A stretch of 64,000 nt of DNA, from NCBI GenBank assembly GCA_050084515.1, contig CM114275.1:16244001-16308000 (forward strand), in the 5' to 3' direction. The stretch's first letter is position 1, and every line of letters starts with the position of its first letter. Origin of the DNA: Blasia pusilla. Its lineage: Eukaryota; Marchantiophyta; Marchantiopsida; Blasiales. The notes beneath the pieces were generated by a model, which saw nothing but the letters and a program-made list of their open reading frames with translations, was not told the origin of the DNA and did not search any database. This document shows positions 1 through 12,405 of the stretch, in pieces. The translations under genes were made by a program, and so were the position numbers.

Positions 1-480
1 GAGTCCACACCCTCCACCCCTCCGTAGGGCCCCTGCCGGGCCTGCACCCTGCCCCGAGTCCCCAAGTCCGGAGTCCCGAGTGATGCGGCAGCGGGAGTCT
101 GCGGGACTCATGAGAGCCGCAGCGGTGTAGCGGCTAGCCCATCTCTAAAAATATTTAGGGTTGTAAAATGGGCGGTTCAGATTAAAAGATCACATGGCCC
201 CGGATTTCCGACAGCTAGAAAGGACGTCAGTAGATTTCCGCCAAATGTAACGAGGAGACGATTTAAATCCGACGTGACACAGGGCCCAATGTCCGTTGCC
301 GTTCACGCCGTGGGGTATCCGGACCAAAGCCGACCGAAGCAGCCAGTTCAGGAGGATTTCCGAAACGTGTCCCCAACCCACCGGAAACCCAGCCGGGAAC
401 TTTTAGCTGTAGTCGGAAATTTCTAAAAATGACCGGCCGGGATTACTCGTAACCCCGGATCTCCCCGTTCCTTGGAATAT
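1..480. other. GC-rich segment, no gene recognised
   Basis: The first 130 bases are very GC-rich, with repeated gagtcc/gtccc blocks, and grade into moderately GC-rich sequence up to about 480. No ORF here resembles a known protein. It may be the edge of a GC-rich island or repeat cut by the window boundary. Confidence 0.4.
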
Positions 481-3400
481 ACTGGGGCGCAGGCAGCGGT
501 TCTTAATCATGGTACAAATCTTGAAGCCGTGTTCCTCCCTTGATTCATTCGTCTTGTAAATTGTAGTGGTGTTGTGTTGCTTTTCAATGAAGCACTTGGT
601 AGCTGGTATTTATGAGGGAAATATTCAGGTGATTTATTGGCTCGCTCGCTCCAGTTTCTAAGCATTTCAATGGTTCGTAAATAATACGTGTGTCGCATAC
701 CATTGAGCGCTTGGGAAGTTGTTGTTGGTATTTATGGTGGAGATATTCAGGTGACTTATCGATTGCTGCATTTCCTACATGCTCTTTGTTGGGTTGCCAA
801 CGATTTGGGCTTGGGAAGTGGTTGTTATTTATGGTAGAAATCTGGAGGTAATGATCTAAGCCATACGGATTCAGCGGATGGCTTTCTTACATCTTCTCCT
901 TATTTAGGGACTTCCAATTGGACGCCCTATTTTGCACGCAATGAAGCCTTCTCGGTTTGGAGTGGTTGTTATTTATGGTGGAAACCCTCTGGTGATGTCC
1001 CTTGTTGCACGGATTTATTTATTTATTGCTAAGCCCTTGCCTCCGTTGCTCGGACCCGTATTTAGGGCCTTTCGAACGTATATACTTACTCTTGCATTGC
1101 GTGAATGGATACATATATACATACATACGATTCAGGAGCCCTTCTCAACGAGCGGAGGATATTTATTTATTTGTGTTGGAAATGTTGAGGTGATGTTGCT
1201 GATCATATACGGAAATGGTATACGCATCTTTGTTGGTTTGGGTCAGTGGGCGGCCAGTTGTGGGTCGAGGGTTTTCACGTGTTTTTGTGTTGGGGAGTGA
1301 TGGCATATTTATTTCCCAATGGCAAAAGATAGAAACCATTTCTTCACGTGTTTTGGTTTGGGTTTATGGGGATGGCAATTTGGTCAAATCCTTATATTCT
1401 CGTCTCTCTCTCTCAGTTGGAATCGAATACACTTCAGTTTTTAGGTTAATATGATTGGTTGGGGCCCCACCACCGAGAGGCCTTACGAGCGTTGGTAACG
1501 CGCTTTTCCTCAACAATTTTGACCGATTGGTAGGGCTGAGATTCCTCCTGCCCTTTTTTTGTTATAATAAAAATAAAATATTTTTTTTTCTATTGTTTTA
1601 ATGACGAGTCAGGAATCGGATTATCTTAGGACTAATCTCAGATTAACGCTCGCTTTGTTCCCTTTCGTCTTTTTGGTTGGTGGTTATATTAGGTGGATCA
1701 TTCGCGGGGACACGTAACGACTTTAGGGTTCAGCGATGAGATTCTCATTCATTTCTTTATTTTTTATATAATTATATAATTAAAAAAGTGTGGGGTTAGA
1801 GAAAAACCCTTCTCCTATTTTGACACCCCTATTTTTAGTATCTTTCTATTGTCGGCGCCTGTCCTTGTAAATACAAGATCTTCTATTTTTTACACTTGTC
1901 CCTTAAAGGTCTTTCTAGCGTTAACTCGTTTCTTTGAGGGTAATTAAATTAGGAGGAAAACTATGTCACCCATGCAACGGACAAACACATTTTTTTTTGA
2001 CACATGTTATGAACATGTTCCTATTACCTTCCATGTGCTATAACAAGAAGAGCTTTCAAATTTTTTTGAAATAAAAATGCCATTGTTAACAATTTTTACA
2101 ATGATTGATTTTTACTTGAATGCTTGTTGTGTCACTTACTACCAACTTCTATTCAGTGACGAGTCGTAAATCAGATTATCTCATGACCAATTTCATGATA
2201 AACTTTGTTTAATTCCCTCGATAGAGTTTCCTAAGTTTGTGGTTATATGGTGGATTACTTGAAGTGGCATGTTGAAAGCTTGGCGTTCAACCAAAAATCT
2301 TGTGTCTCTTTCCTTTACTTCACAAAATAACTTTTGAAGTAACGATTTTATGCTCTTCAAGGAATCAAATTATCTCATCGCTAACGCCCATTCATGTTTA
2401 CAATGGCTTATTTGTGAGGATTAAAAATGACTTTTATGCTACTAGATTTAATTTATCAAGGAACCTTATGTATAGTATTCAAATATAGGATTACCAATAT
2501 CAAGTCTAATGTTTCTCGCTGTTTTCTTGCCCCTCGAGAAAATCATCTTTACTGTCATCTTTATTATGGAAAATAATTTGTGAAAACCCAATCGCCGCCA
2601 AATTATTTTTAGGTTGTATCAACAAGTCTCGTTACACAAGAAGAGATAAGAAATCGACAAAGTGTTGAATTTGATATGGATGAGATGTATGATAAATAAA
2701 TAAAAAACACATTTCCAACATGAACATTCCAAATTTGAATAAAACATATCCAACATTTGAATTGACCGACCACATCCACAACCCCATATTACAATCAAAA
2801 TATTTCCATCCACTTCTCAAGAAAAAGAAATCATTCCAATTGAATAAAAACAAAAGATTTGACACTTGGACGTGCTCGTAACCACCTAATATAGATATAG
2901 ACTAGATTCCCAATGAATTTGGTGATATTGACATAATAGCCGTTCACTAGCCCTCGTGAATTGACCATGAAGGAGAAATTGTATTATGGGTGGGAGAGTA
3001 TAGAGTACGGTTAGGCTATTGTAGGCTATGCAATGATGATAATTTCAAATACTAGAATTTCAAAATCCCAGCAAACAAAATTTTGGTAATAGCAAAAGTT
3101 GCCTACCCTATTAAATAAATGATTATCTCATGTGGGCACGAACGCACCTTGCTCCGCGTGTTGTGCTAATCCCAACAAGAGAATTATAAGTAGGTTAGAT
3201 GCTTGAGAAAGTTTGCTACCTTGAGGATCAAGGCAAATAATAAGACGGCAAGGTTGCTTGGGATACACGAACAAACACTCACTCAAAAGTTTTGATTCTT
3301 ATCTGGGGAGGTTTCTTGCTCTTGGGGTTAGTGGAGGAGATTTCTCTTTTGGCATGTTTCCCACAAAGGTGAAGGAGGAAACTCCTCACTTGAAAATATG

Positions 3401-4640
3401 GCAAAGTGGACCACAAGCAAGACTGCACGAGTATTTGGACCATCAACTTCAAATGATGTCTATCTCCCCAATTTTTATAATAATTGTGGAGGAATTTTTA
3501 ATTGATCAGAGTTGATGCCATGGATACCAAATAGATCATTTGTGGGCCAACACTAAAGAGGCTAGGAATAAAAGGCGTTGTTTCATGGAGTCCCAAACTT
3601 GTGAATCTTACTAGAGAACAAAAGAATCACCGTCATCCCTATGCCCAATGAAAGAAAATAGGCCATAATTTGATATTTTCTATCTGATAAAGAGGTAGTA
3701 AATGCGATGAATCGCTTCATGATAAAAATCTTTTAAAAAAAGTGTAAAAATGCGCAATGATAGGCTACTACCACACTTCTATGATCCCTCGTCACACTAA
3801 TGATATTTTCCCTTCTCCTTTACCTTTGACTAGTTTCACACGCGACTTCACTTAACAAGAATCCTAACTTTGTCGTGCTTTTAGGAACCTAATTTATACA
3901 CCCCATGTGTCAACTTTTCCACCTAATAGTACACCCTACACCCCCCAAGTTTCCCAACATGGCTTTCCACAAGAACATGAAATCTGCTTTCTTCTTATCA
4001 ATCAATTATGGGCTGATAGTACCACCCTCATGTGCTCCCTCCTAGAGGTCATAATCACGAGGTTTCTTTTTCCCCATCCATCCCCATTCTTTTTTCAATG
4101 AACCAGCACCGCCTCGAGAAACTGAACGTCTACCCTCATACGTCGTAGTGTAGTAGGGGTCGAATGATTCATCCATCCATTTCCGTCAAACCCTTAGATT
4201 TGCATCGATTTGACCGTTTGGCCTATGTACGTTGTCGACCCATGAAGCAATGAGCCTTTTAGAAAGGAAAGTGTACAAACTTATTTATCCCAAATCATTT
4301 GTACCCACTTTCGCTTTCTATAGAGTAGAGGTCTACCACTTGAAGAGGAGGAGGAAGCCATTGGGCATGCAAAATTGACTCGTAGTCAAGGGTTGGGTGA
4401 CGGAGGGTTGCATGACACTTTCTTCACTGTTTGTGTATTAAAATATTATTTTCCCAGGGTTTCTTCGAGTTTTTTTAATAATGAGGGTGATATTTTATTT
4501 ATTTTTTAAGAAGAGTGTTGGTGGAATGTGTTTGATTGTGTATGCCACTCTCACTTTTTTCATCAATTTTTCATTTATTTATTATTTCTAAAATTAGATC
4601 CTTTAATTATTTCATTTTATTCCTAAATTATTTTACAACC
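481..4640. other. AT-rich intergenic DNA
   Basis: Only short ORFs (under about 125 codons) occur on both strands, and none shows recognisable motifs or splice-linked coding blocks. Long A/T runs near 1560–1600 and 1760–1780 fit plant intergenic DNA. I see no gene here. Confidence 0.5.
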
Positions 4641-4644
4641 ATAG

Positions 4645-4664
4645 ATATATATATATATATATAT
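4645..4664. repeat. (AT)n microsatellite
   Basis: An uninterrupted AT dinucleotide run lies just 3' (minus-strand sense) of the ORF at 4979–5600. Confidence 0.9.
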
Positions 4665-4978
4665 TCTCACAACAATGATGACGTTGCGGTTGGCGAATAA
4701 TCTCACAGCAATCAGAATTCTGATCTAGTGGCATACTGAGTTTATAAAAGAAGGATAGACCATCTGCCCAGATGGGGAGTTGTGTGTGTATAAGCACACT
4801 TCCATGTGTACACTCAAGAGAGTATGCACATTGGGGGCGCAAAGGGCAAAAACCCATATGGGAAGATTTATTCAAAATTTTATATCTGCCCCAGAAAAGG
4901 TGAGCATACACATTAAGAGTATGACTTTCAATGATCCTCTTTGCATTAGCAAAGAGTAGAATCAGATGAGTAGTAATT

Positions 4979-5600
4979 TTAGAACTTAGATCGGAGGTAG
5001 TCAAGAAAGTCATAGATCGGACTTGCCTCGTCCGAGCTCGGATAAGTGCTCATGCTATATGTGTGACATTCTTGTATAGAATCATCACTTGAAGGTTCTC
5101 GTTTGGTTGTCTTCGAGCGCTTCTTCGTCTTTTTTGCTTTGCACAAACTTCCTTCACCCTTGGATCCGGAAGAATACAAATCAAATTTGTATGTGACTAA
5201 ATGCACGACTCCGTCATTGAATAACTCCATATTCTCCTCATCCGAGAGGAGCGAATTTGGATAGTTTGTGCCATTCTCCTCAAAGGAGGAGATGTTATCA
5301 TCGAGCCTAACATATAAGTATGTGCTATATGAGGTGAACCGTGCTTTGACACTTGTGCTACTAGTTGTATGTACTTGTGTCTTCGGCAGAGGGTCTGGCA
5401 CTTCTCCTTCAGGTTTTGGACTTGTCGCACTTGTTTCCTCCTTGTGCAGGGCAGAGAGCTTTTCTCTTGGTGATTTGGAAAAAAGGTTCACTTTGCTATC
5501 CTCTTCTTTGATCTGCTTGAACTAAGGACTTCCTTGAGCTACAAAGATCTTCTTCCCTTTCCCCATTGTGGACTTCCTTGTTGTGATTTGAGTGGTCATG
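4979..5600 (-). pseudogene. Unrecognised basic/serine-rich ORF with one in-frame TAG
   Basis: On the minus strand an ATG at 5600 opens a frame of about 25 codons, reaches a single TAG (about 5524–5526), and then stays open for another 180 codons to a stop at 4979. The product is hydrophilic. It has a lysine-rich stretch (KAKKTKKRSKTTKR) followed by a serine/aspartate-rich tail (PSSDDS, YPSSDEASP). I recognise no family. A retroelement gag or a decayed plant gene are both possible. A second minus ORF (4633–5013) overlaps its end in another frame and could be a frameshifted continuation. That the TAG is a disabling mutation is inference; splicing around it is not excluded. Confidence 0.35.
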
Positions 5601-8310
5601 GTCTCAAGCTTATACCCTCGACATGCACATTCAGCAAGCTCAAGTAATAGATGGTAGGAATAGGAAGCGGTCTAAGTCATCCTTCACTTTCTGTTGTGAA
5701 AGCATGAACTAAGCTATCTATATAAAGGAAACATTCAAGGAGTGCTTATTGTTTCAGATGGATGTGGCCTTGAATGTCACCCTGCACATTGCAATTAGCA
5801 AGGTCAAAGGGTAGGACTCTTGTGTTCCACTCGAAGTTTGAAAGAAGTTAAAATCTTCAACACAAACAATTTCCTTCTACTTGAATGAAAATATTACCTC
5901 GTATCCTCTGCTCTAAGGATTCACCCTCAAGGGTTTCACCAACTGCTTGAATGGATGACCAGCTAGAATGACATGAGCACACCCTTGCACTCTACCAATG
6001 AAGAACCCTCTAAAAATACAGAGACAAACGAAACAAAGTGGAATGGGCCTTTTGTGGAACCCTTTAAATATTCCCTCCCCAAATAGACCTTTTTAGGTCT
6101 ATGGTTGAGGGAAAAAAACGCGGCATATTGGATTGCCTTAAAAGAAGGCTGCGTAAAACGGCGGAGTCAGAGTTAGCCCCCCAAAAAAACGGCGGAACGA
6201 AGCTTGGCCCTCAAAAATTAACCAGCCGTAAATTTTGTATCACTGAAAACTAACAATAACATCACACATGTTAGAGGCGAATTTTTTTTTTTCAAAAGTA
6301 TCCCAGCCACCTTGCTAACTCGGAATTGCGAAAAAAAAGACACAAGGCATGCAAGACACTTATCAGCATTTGGGAGTTTAACAAAGGACTGAGGTTTAAC
6401 GCAACTAATACAATAGATATGTTTAAAATAAAAGAAAATACACCCAAAATATGTTTCACCTAGTTGAGCAGACTATGCGGATCTCAACGTATCGGAGAAA
6501 AGGCTAGCTAGTAACTTGACCAGGGTCAGGCTTAAGACCCAACACAACTTGACCAGGGTCAGCAATGAATCCCGGCACCGCTTCCTTCACCTGAGTCAGA
6601 TTCCGTTATCTGTCTGTCTCCAGCTTGGATCAGGTGTTGCCCTAAGTTCCTAACTAGAGGTACTCCTCGGCCCTAGAGAGATAAGGAAATGATCTCACCT
6701 ACTAAAGGCATCTTTTGTAGGCCCGTAACACTAGTAATTCCCGTCGGATTCCACCATCGGTGAAGGAGGGGGTGTCAAAACGGAAACGGGGAAAGGATGG
6801 GGTTTGGTGGGGCTTTTGCGGGGAAAATGGGACAGGAATATCACTTTCCCTTTAAAAAAACATTTCAAACTGGAAATTAACGATATTAGGAATTTTTTTG
6901 GGGCTTGATGGTTTCGAAGCCCATGAAATACTCGTGGAGAGAAGTATTGAGATTTAGGTCTAGGACAAAACCTTGCAATGAGAGCACCCTCCAAATCTTC
7001 GATCAACCTCCATGAAATTTGAATTGAAAGGGTGGAAAAGCCTCCAATTATTACAGGCCTTTCAAAAATATGTTTATTTTCCATTCTATCAAAATGAGAA
7101 ATTTCTGAAAAAATCCAGCCAAGAAATAAGCGGGATCTTTCTTAGTACTACAGTGTTCCAAGGGACCCAACAAAAGCAATTTACAATTGTTCAAAAAATA
7201 TTTTGACAAGCCCAAATATAAGCAAGAGTGCTTTAAGTTCATGTGCCTCAAGCATCACACTTGGACTACCATGACAATCCTAACTTTCCTCTAGTTTTGA
7301 GAGGGGTTTGAGTGTTATCATCCCCTTAAAGAAGTCAAAAGATATCATCCATAAAAGAGAATGCATAACTATGAGCTTTTACCTCATGCACAAGGTTCCA
7401 TTTTTTTGGTTCAACTCTTCAAATGTTATTGCTTTCCAAGCACACAATTCCAAAATCACCATTAGCTACTTTGTAATGCTTACAATGGACATTTTATGGA
7501 TGGACTCCTGGATTTCAGGAGGGATTTCTTCAAATGATGAATCCTCAAGTCTCATTAGGAAGAGCAACAACACTACATGGCCAGTAACCATCCGCCACTC
7601 CCTTACACCTACCATACACACTCTGAAAGATATCCTATTGCATCAAAAATAAAATTTAAAAACCCTCCTTCACTCCAAAACATGAACATTAAACACACAA
7701 CAATAACATAAAACATTAGGGGGTGTCAAACATCTGTCAGATGGGATCCAACCATTGTTAGGGGGCTTGTCTTCAAAACAAAGGAAGCTCCTTCCCCATC
7801 CATGCTTTCCTTATTAGAACTAAATGCAGACTAATTCATCCACTCCTACAATCACATGTTTGAGTCAAATCATTTTCATACACTGAAAGGACTGAAAAAT
7901 ATTGATAAATTCTGTCCTAACCAATGACACGTCCTATTATATGTGCTACATGGTCATGATCTAATTAATGGTGGCAAGTCGAGTCCTCATGTCATTGTAT
8001 AGCGAGAACATGTGATACTAGAACGTACTCCGGGTGAGTGTCAGTCACCACGTGATTTAGGAAGACCCTTCCTTGATTCGTTTTTTAATTTAACATTTCA
8101 TTTTTTATTAGCACTTTTTTCGTGATTAATTTACGATCATTATAGGCTATCCTGGAAGCACGATAGCCTCATTAAGAGGCATTCAAGGGAAACGAAATGC
8201 ACATAGAGTCAATGGTCATCATGGAAGTTCTTTGATACTTTAGGGGGAGAGACATGTGATGCCATTAACTTGGAACCCTAATTAAATGATGATCTGTAGA
8301 TGTTTAGTCT
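5601..8310. other. Intergenic DNA, no gene recognised
   Basis: Short ORFs only (the largest are about 115 codons, at 6731–7084 minus and 7308–7652 plus), without recognisable domains. At 6505–6565 the phrase cttgaccagggtcag occurs twice about 35 bases apart. No conserved exon was seen. Confidence 0.45.
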
Positions 8311-8315
8311 AATTT

Positions 8316-8670
8316 TTGACCGCTTTTCTTGAAACCAACCTCACCTAAACTCTTTTGTCCGGCCCAATTAAGAGGCGAATAAGTATTAAGTAGAGGATTA
8401 GTGTGCCTTTTATTTTCCCAATATCTTTGACCACTTTCGACCAGGAGAAACCATTAACTCAAGTCATGGGGTTAAAAGTGGTATTGGTCGTTGCCTTTCT
8501 TTTATCACTCATGTTTGACCATTTTTTCAAGGCCATCAACTCGATTCTTAGGAGCCTAATTAATCCAAGAATCAATAGTGGGTTACTTGTCACGTTTTTC
8601 TTCTCCACTCGTTTTTGACCACTTTCGTTGGAGGAAACCATCCATCTCAACTCTCATTCATGTTAGACCA
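8316..8670. repeat. Degenerate ~100 bp tandem repeat with TTGACC motifs
   Basis: A phrase close to ttTTGACCactTT followed by gaaacca recurs at 8316, 8427, 8515, 8615 and, diverged, 8664, at intervals of about 50–113 bases. TTGACC matches the core of the plant W-box bound by WRKY factors, but no gene is visible next to it, so a regulatory role is only a possibility. Confidence 0.5.
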
Positions 8671-10763
8671 CTTTTCCTTCCCGGCATTATTGTTGTCCCA
8701 AAAAGCAGATGTTCATAATGATATTGGAGCCCCATATTTCCACAATTGAATATAAGAGGAATAAACAAATATCATTCGTAGCCTTTACGATATTAGACCG
8801 ATTTATTGAAAAAGGAACGAGAAGAAGGTAGCTCAGCATAATGCTTACAACGAAAACGGGTGGAGGTGAATTCCAATACTAGTGACGAAGGAAGGAGTGA
8901 AAAATAAAGGAATAAAAAAACGTTTAATGGAAAATTTTCACAAGAGAAGTTCCCTGGAATTTTCCAAAACAAAGAAACGGGACACATGAGGTCATGCATT
9001 ATTCTTTCCAATAAGACCTTAGGTTGCTTACGGTATAGATAATAATGAACCTTACACTTCTCAAAGCCCCCACCAGAAGGACTACGGAAAAATCTTGTCA
9101 ATAGGAAAATTATTGGAGGCCTTGTTATGGTGGAAGAGTAAAATAAAAACCAGTTTATCGAAGGAAAAGAAAAGTGGAATGATTGGAAAAAAAAAAGAAT
9201 TTTAGTTATTCCGCATGTAACGCTTTCCTTGAAGCACTTTTTCATTAGTGAGACGCAATAGAATGAAGGTAAATTTTCTACTGTCATATATCTATTTTTA
9301 ATCAAATTTATATTTTACGGTGAAGAAACCATATTTTCAATCACCTCAAATAATGAAAGAGAAAAAAGAACAAGGGAGTAAACCCTCGTTAGAAAAATAT
9401 TCTTGAAGGGAAATTCTGGAATCATTTACTTCAATTACCTCATATCCAAATCCCTAAATCATTTTAAGGTTTTTTCTTATTGGAGAGACACAAACATCAC
9501 TAGGATTGTCATCCGATAGCATTTTTTAGTTCTCACCAGTTTTGGGAGAAATTACGAATTTCACACTGGAAATTAGATCTAATTTTCTAATTCAAGAAAA
9601 AAATCTTCAAGTTCTATGAGGAATAAGTCCATAAAAGGTTTAGTGAAATCAATGGACCTCATATTGCCGTGTTTAGCGTGAGACACCAATCACTTCTCAT
9701 ATTCAATGTCGTAGATAATATTCTTTGACAATTTGAAAGGTAGGTGCATGTACTGGGCTTATACTCAAGGAAGGTTTCATTGTTTCAACACAAATTTTCA
9801 AAACAAATACCAATTAATTTACATGGAAACCACGAGCACTCACCTACTACGATACATAGATAATGCACACGGTGCGGAATGATTTGCATAATAGAAATAT
9901 TAACTAACCCCAGCCCCTCTTTCGAGCTCTAACCCTCTCTCCATTAACGAATAGACGACTATTATGCGCCGAGCAATCTTATCCCGGGGTAAATATCCCA
10001 ATTAATGGCATGCTTGACCAGATTTAAAGAGATAATTCTCGGTCCTTCTCCAAGGACGAACATAACTTGTTGTCCCTTCCTAATTTTTTATTCTAACATA
10101 ATAAGAGCCCCGTTTATAAGTTTGCAACCCTCTCCTTGTACGTTCTCGAATTCAAACTTTCACTGTTTATTTTCCAGTTTTCAGGGTTTCAGTGTTGTAA
10201 TTAAAATATTTATTACCAAAATATTTCAAATATGGTAATTACTGCGAAAACCTTCTCCCATGGTAAAATGCAAGGAAAACCATACTAGTGTGGAAGGGCG
10301 TCGTGCGTCGTTGGAGGTTTAAGAAGTCGTGGGAATAGGGACTTACTATTTCTCCATTAAATAGATATTTGAATGATGAAGGCAACTGAACGAAAAGGAA
10401 TCTTATTAGACCGTGGAATTCCATTCTAAAGAAAATCTCCAGTCTTTATTGCAAATCTCCAATTATTTGTGGGTGGGGAAATTAATTCTGATTTTACAAT
10501 TATTTTGTTATCTCGTTTCCTTTTCATTTAGTTTTTTTTTTATTTTCATATTTCCCATGGATAATTTATATTTTCTTTTAGCTTGTGATGGGAAGAAGAT
10601 ATAGAATTGCCAGGTCTTATTTCCTCTATGTAATCAAGAGGTTATTACCTCATATTTCATGCACTAGTAGAGGCTGTGCATTGTGCATCACAACAATAGG
10701 AATGAAGCTTGCGAGCAAGCACGATCCCCACTATTCACATTACGAGATCCATCCCTACCGACA
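8671..10763. other. AT-rich intergenic DNA
   Basis: A 170-codon minus ORF (8793–9305) has phenylalanine/leucine/serine-rich composition typical of chance ORFs in AT-rich DNA and no recognisable motif. Nothing else is supportable. Confidence 0.5.
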
Positions 10764-11165
10764 TGTCGTGCTCACACACATCGCTACACAACATACATCG
10801 TTGTCACCGAACACGCACAATCCCATACTAAGTCATGGTATCCAAACAACAAGACAAGAAGTATCAAAATATCTCCAATTAAAATAAGATCCAATCTCTC
10901 TCACGACACCATAGTTCTCACATGTGTGCACTCTCACATGTCTCTCTCAATGTCAAATCAAACCTACTCTCCTAATGAGAGGCTAGAGTTACACTCACAA
11001 GGCAAGGGACCATAGCTCTGTCGCCTTGTGCCAAGAGGTTCAAAAATAGTAAATTCCTCAATATGGCTCCAAATGAGCCGAAACGAAGGGGAAACCTGCT
11101 CTCTCAGGTTTTCCAGGGCCTCAGTAGGTCATCCTCGACCTACTCACGAAGGCTAAAATATCTCC
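10764..11165 (-). repeat. LTR-like repeat, copy 1 (Ty3 element, 3' side)
   Basis: This block starts with tgtcgtgctcacacacatcg and shares long collinear stretches with 52442–53065: atccaaacaacaagacaaga, aatatctccaat, atgagaggct, ccatagctc, ctctcaggtt and ggcctcagtaggtcatcctc. On its right it is followed by a cccccctag tract, which read on the minus strand is a polypurine tract. That is what is expected at the 3' LTR of the minus-strand integrase remnant next to it. The exact right boundary is unresolved. Confidence 0.6.
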
Positions 11166-12405
11166 AATTTTCCCCCCTAGCTCGTGATTAGGTCCCTCTA
11201 ACTTGAGATAGTCATCCATCCCTACCTACCTTGACATACATCTCTCAGACGCTAATAGCAAGAACGTCGGGTGCTCATGTGGCCCCATCGTTAGTCTCCT
11301 TCTTGTCATCCATGTCACAAACACAAGTCAGAATGTAGAACTACCTACTCTATGTACATCTGTGACACATCCATCGTCCCTGAGGAACCCTGGTGAGAGG
11401 TGGCGTCAAACATGCCATCTGCCATCCTCTCTAATACCCATCACAGACTAGCATAGTGGTCGCACCACGAGCGAAACCACACAACATACACCGCAAGCCT
11501 GCATGAACTATTGCTAAGCTTGGATCAAATGTAACGTGAATATTCGGAAGATGACATGGTGCACAGTTACATTGTGCACCATCCAAACCATACCATTGCG
11601 TCCCTCCAATCAGAGAACACTAGATGGCAAAACCTCACACACTCTCAAGATGGTGCGCCCTGTAGTCACATCCAACGTTGTACGTGCCTTGTGCTGCAAG
11701 TAGACATAGTCTCCTTGATGAAACCTCTGGATACTATGTCAATAACCACCTCCCTGAATAGTCGCATACCTCAACGTATCCCAATATTGCGCAATCGCCA
11801 AGTTCTCAAAGGCCATGGGCATTACTCTCTGAAACAACTGAGCCCTCTAAGAACATGCTCACATCCATGCATCAGGGTCATCAAAGTTCAACACCTCACC
11901 GACATCTTGACGAATGGCCTTAGGTTAATCTGGCTCGCGGCCATAATGCAACAAGTACGGTAAGAAAGACCCTAAGAATGTCTGCCTGCTAAATTTGTAT
12001 CCCATCTCCAACCACAAAAACTGAAGGTCCCAATCTCCTAGGTGACCTCTCTGCAAGCCATACTTGCGTAGTCCTCTCTTCACCATTTGCACAACCCGCT
12101 CCGCTAGTCCATCCGCCTCAGGATGATCTCGCAAAGTAGTGCGGTGGTCGATCAGTGCCTGATCAGACAAGGCATGAAACTCCCCGCGGAACTCTGTACC
12201 CTGGTCTGTCAACACCTGAGCTGGTGACTCAGCACTTGATCTAGGAAGGCATACGCTACACCCTCATTCTCTTTGTCAGGAAATGCAACCAACTCTATCC
12301 ACTTCAAGAAGTGCTCGACCATCACCAACACATAATGACTATGGCGCTCCATCAAAGGAAAAGGTCCTACAAAATCTAAATGTGTTCTACCAGGAAGGTT
12401 GCAAT
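11166..12405 (-). pseudogene. Ty3/gypsy integrase and C-terminal remnant (copy D)
   Basis: Read from 12405 downwards, the minus strand encodes the integrase core of a Ty3/gypsy polyprotein. TDQGTEFRGEF contains the second catalytic aspartate, and HPEADGLAERVVQ contains the catalytic glutamate. SPYLLHYGREP-like sequence and GDYVYLQ (about 11694–11735) from the integrase C-terminal domain follow. The best open part is 11925–12215. Further down the frame breaks, and a degraded PHD-like end (RWMC near 11370) is visible. Upstream domains are missing beyond 12405. The polypurine-like tract and LTR-like repeat sit immediately 3'. It belongs to the same family as the fragments at 55.4–60.5 kb. Confidence 0.85.

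Noticed and set aside
8793-9305. 170-codon minus ORF
   Set aside because: Composition (Phe, Ser, Leu) matches chance translation of AT-rich DNA, with no motif or splice support.
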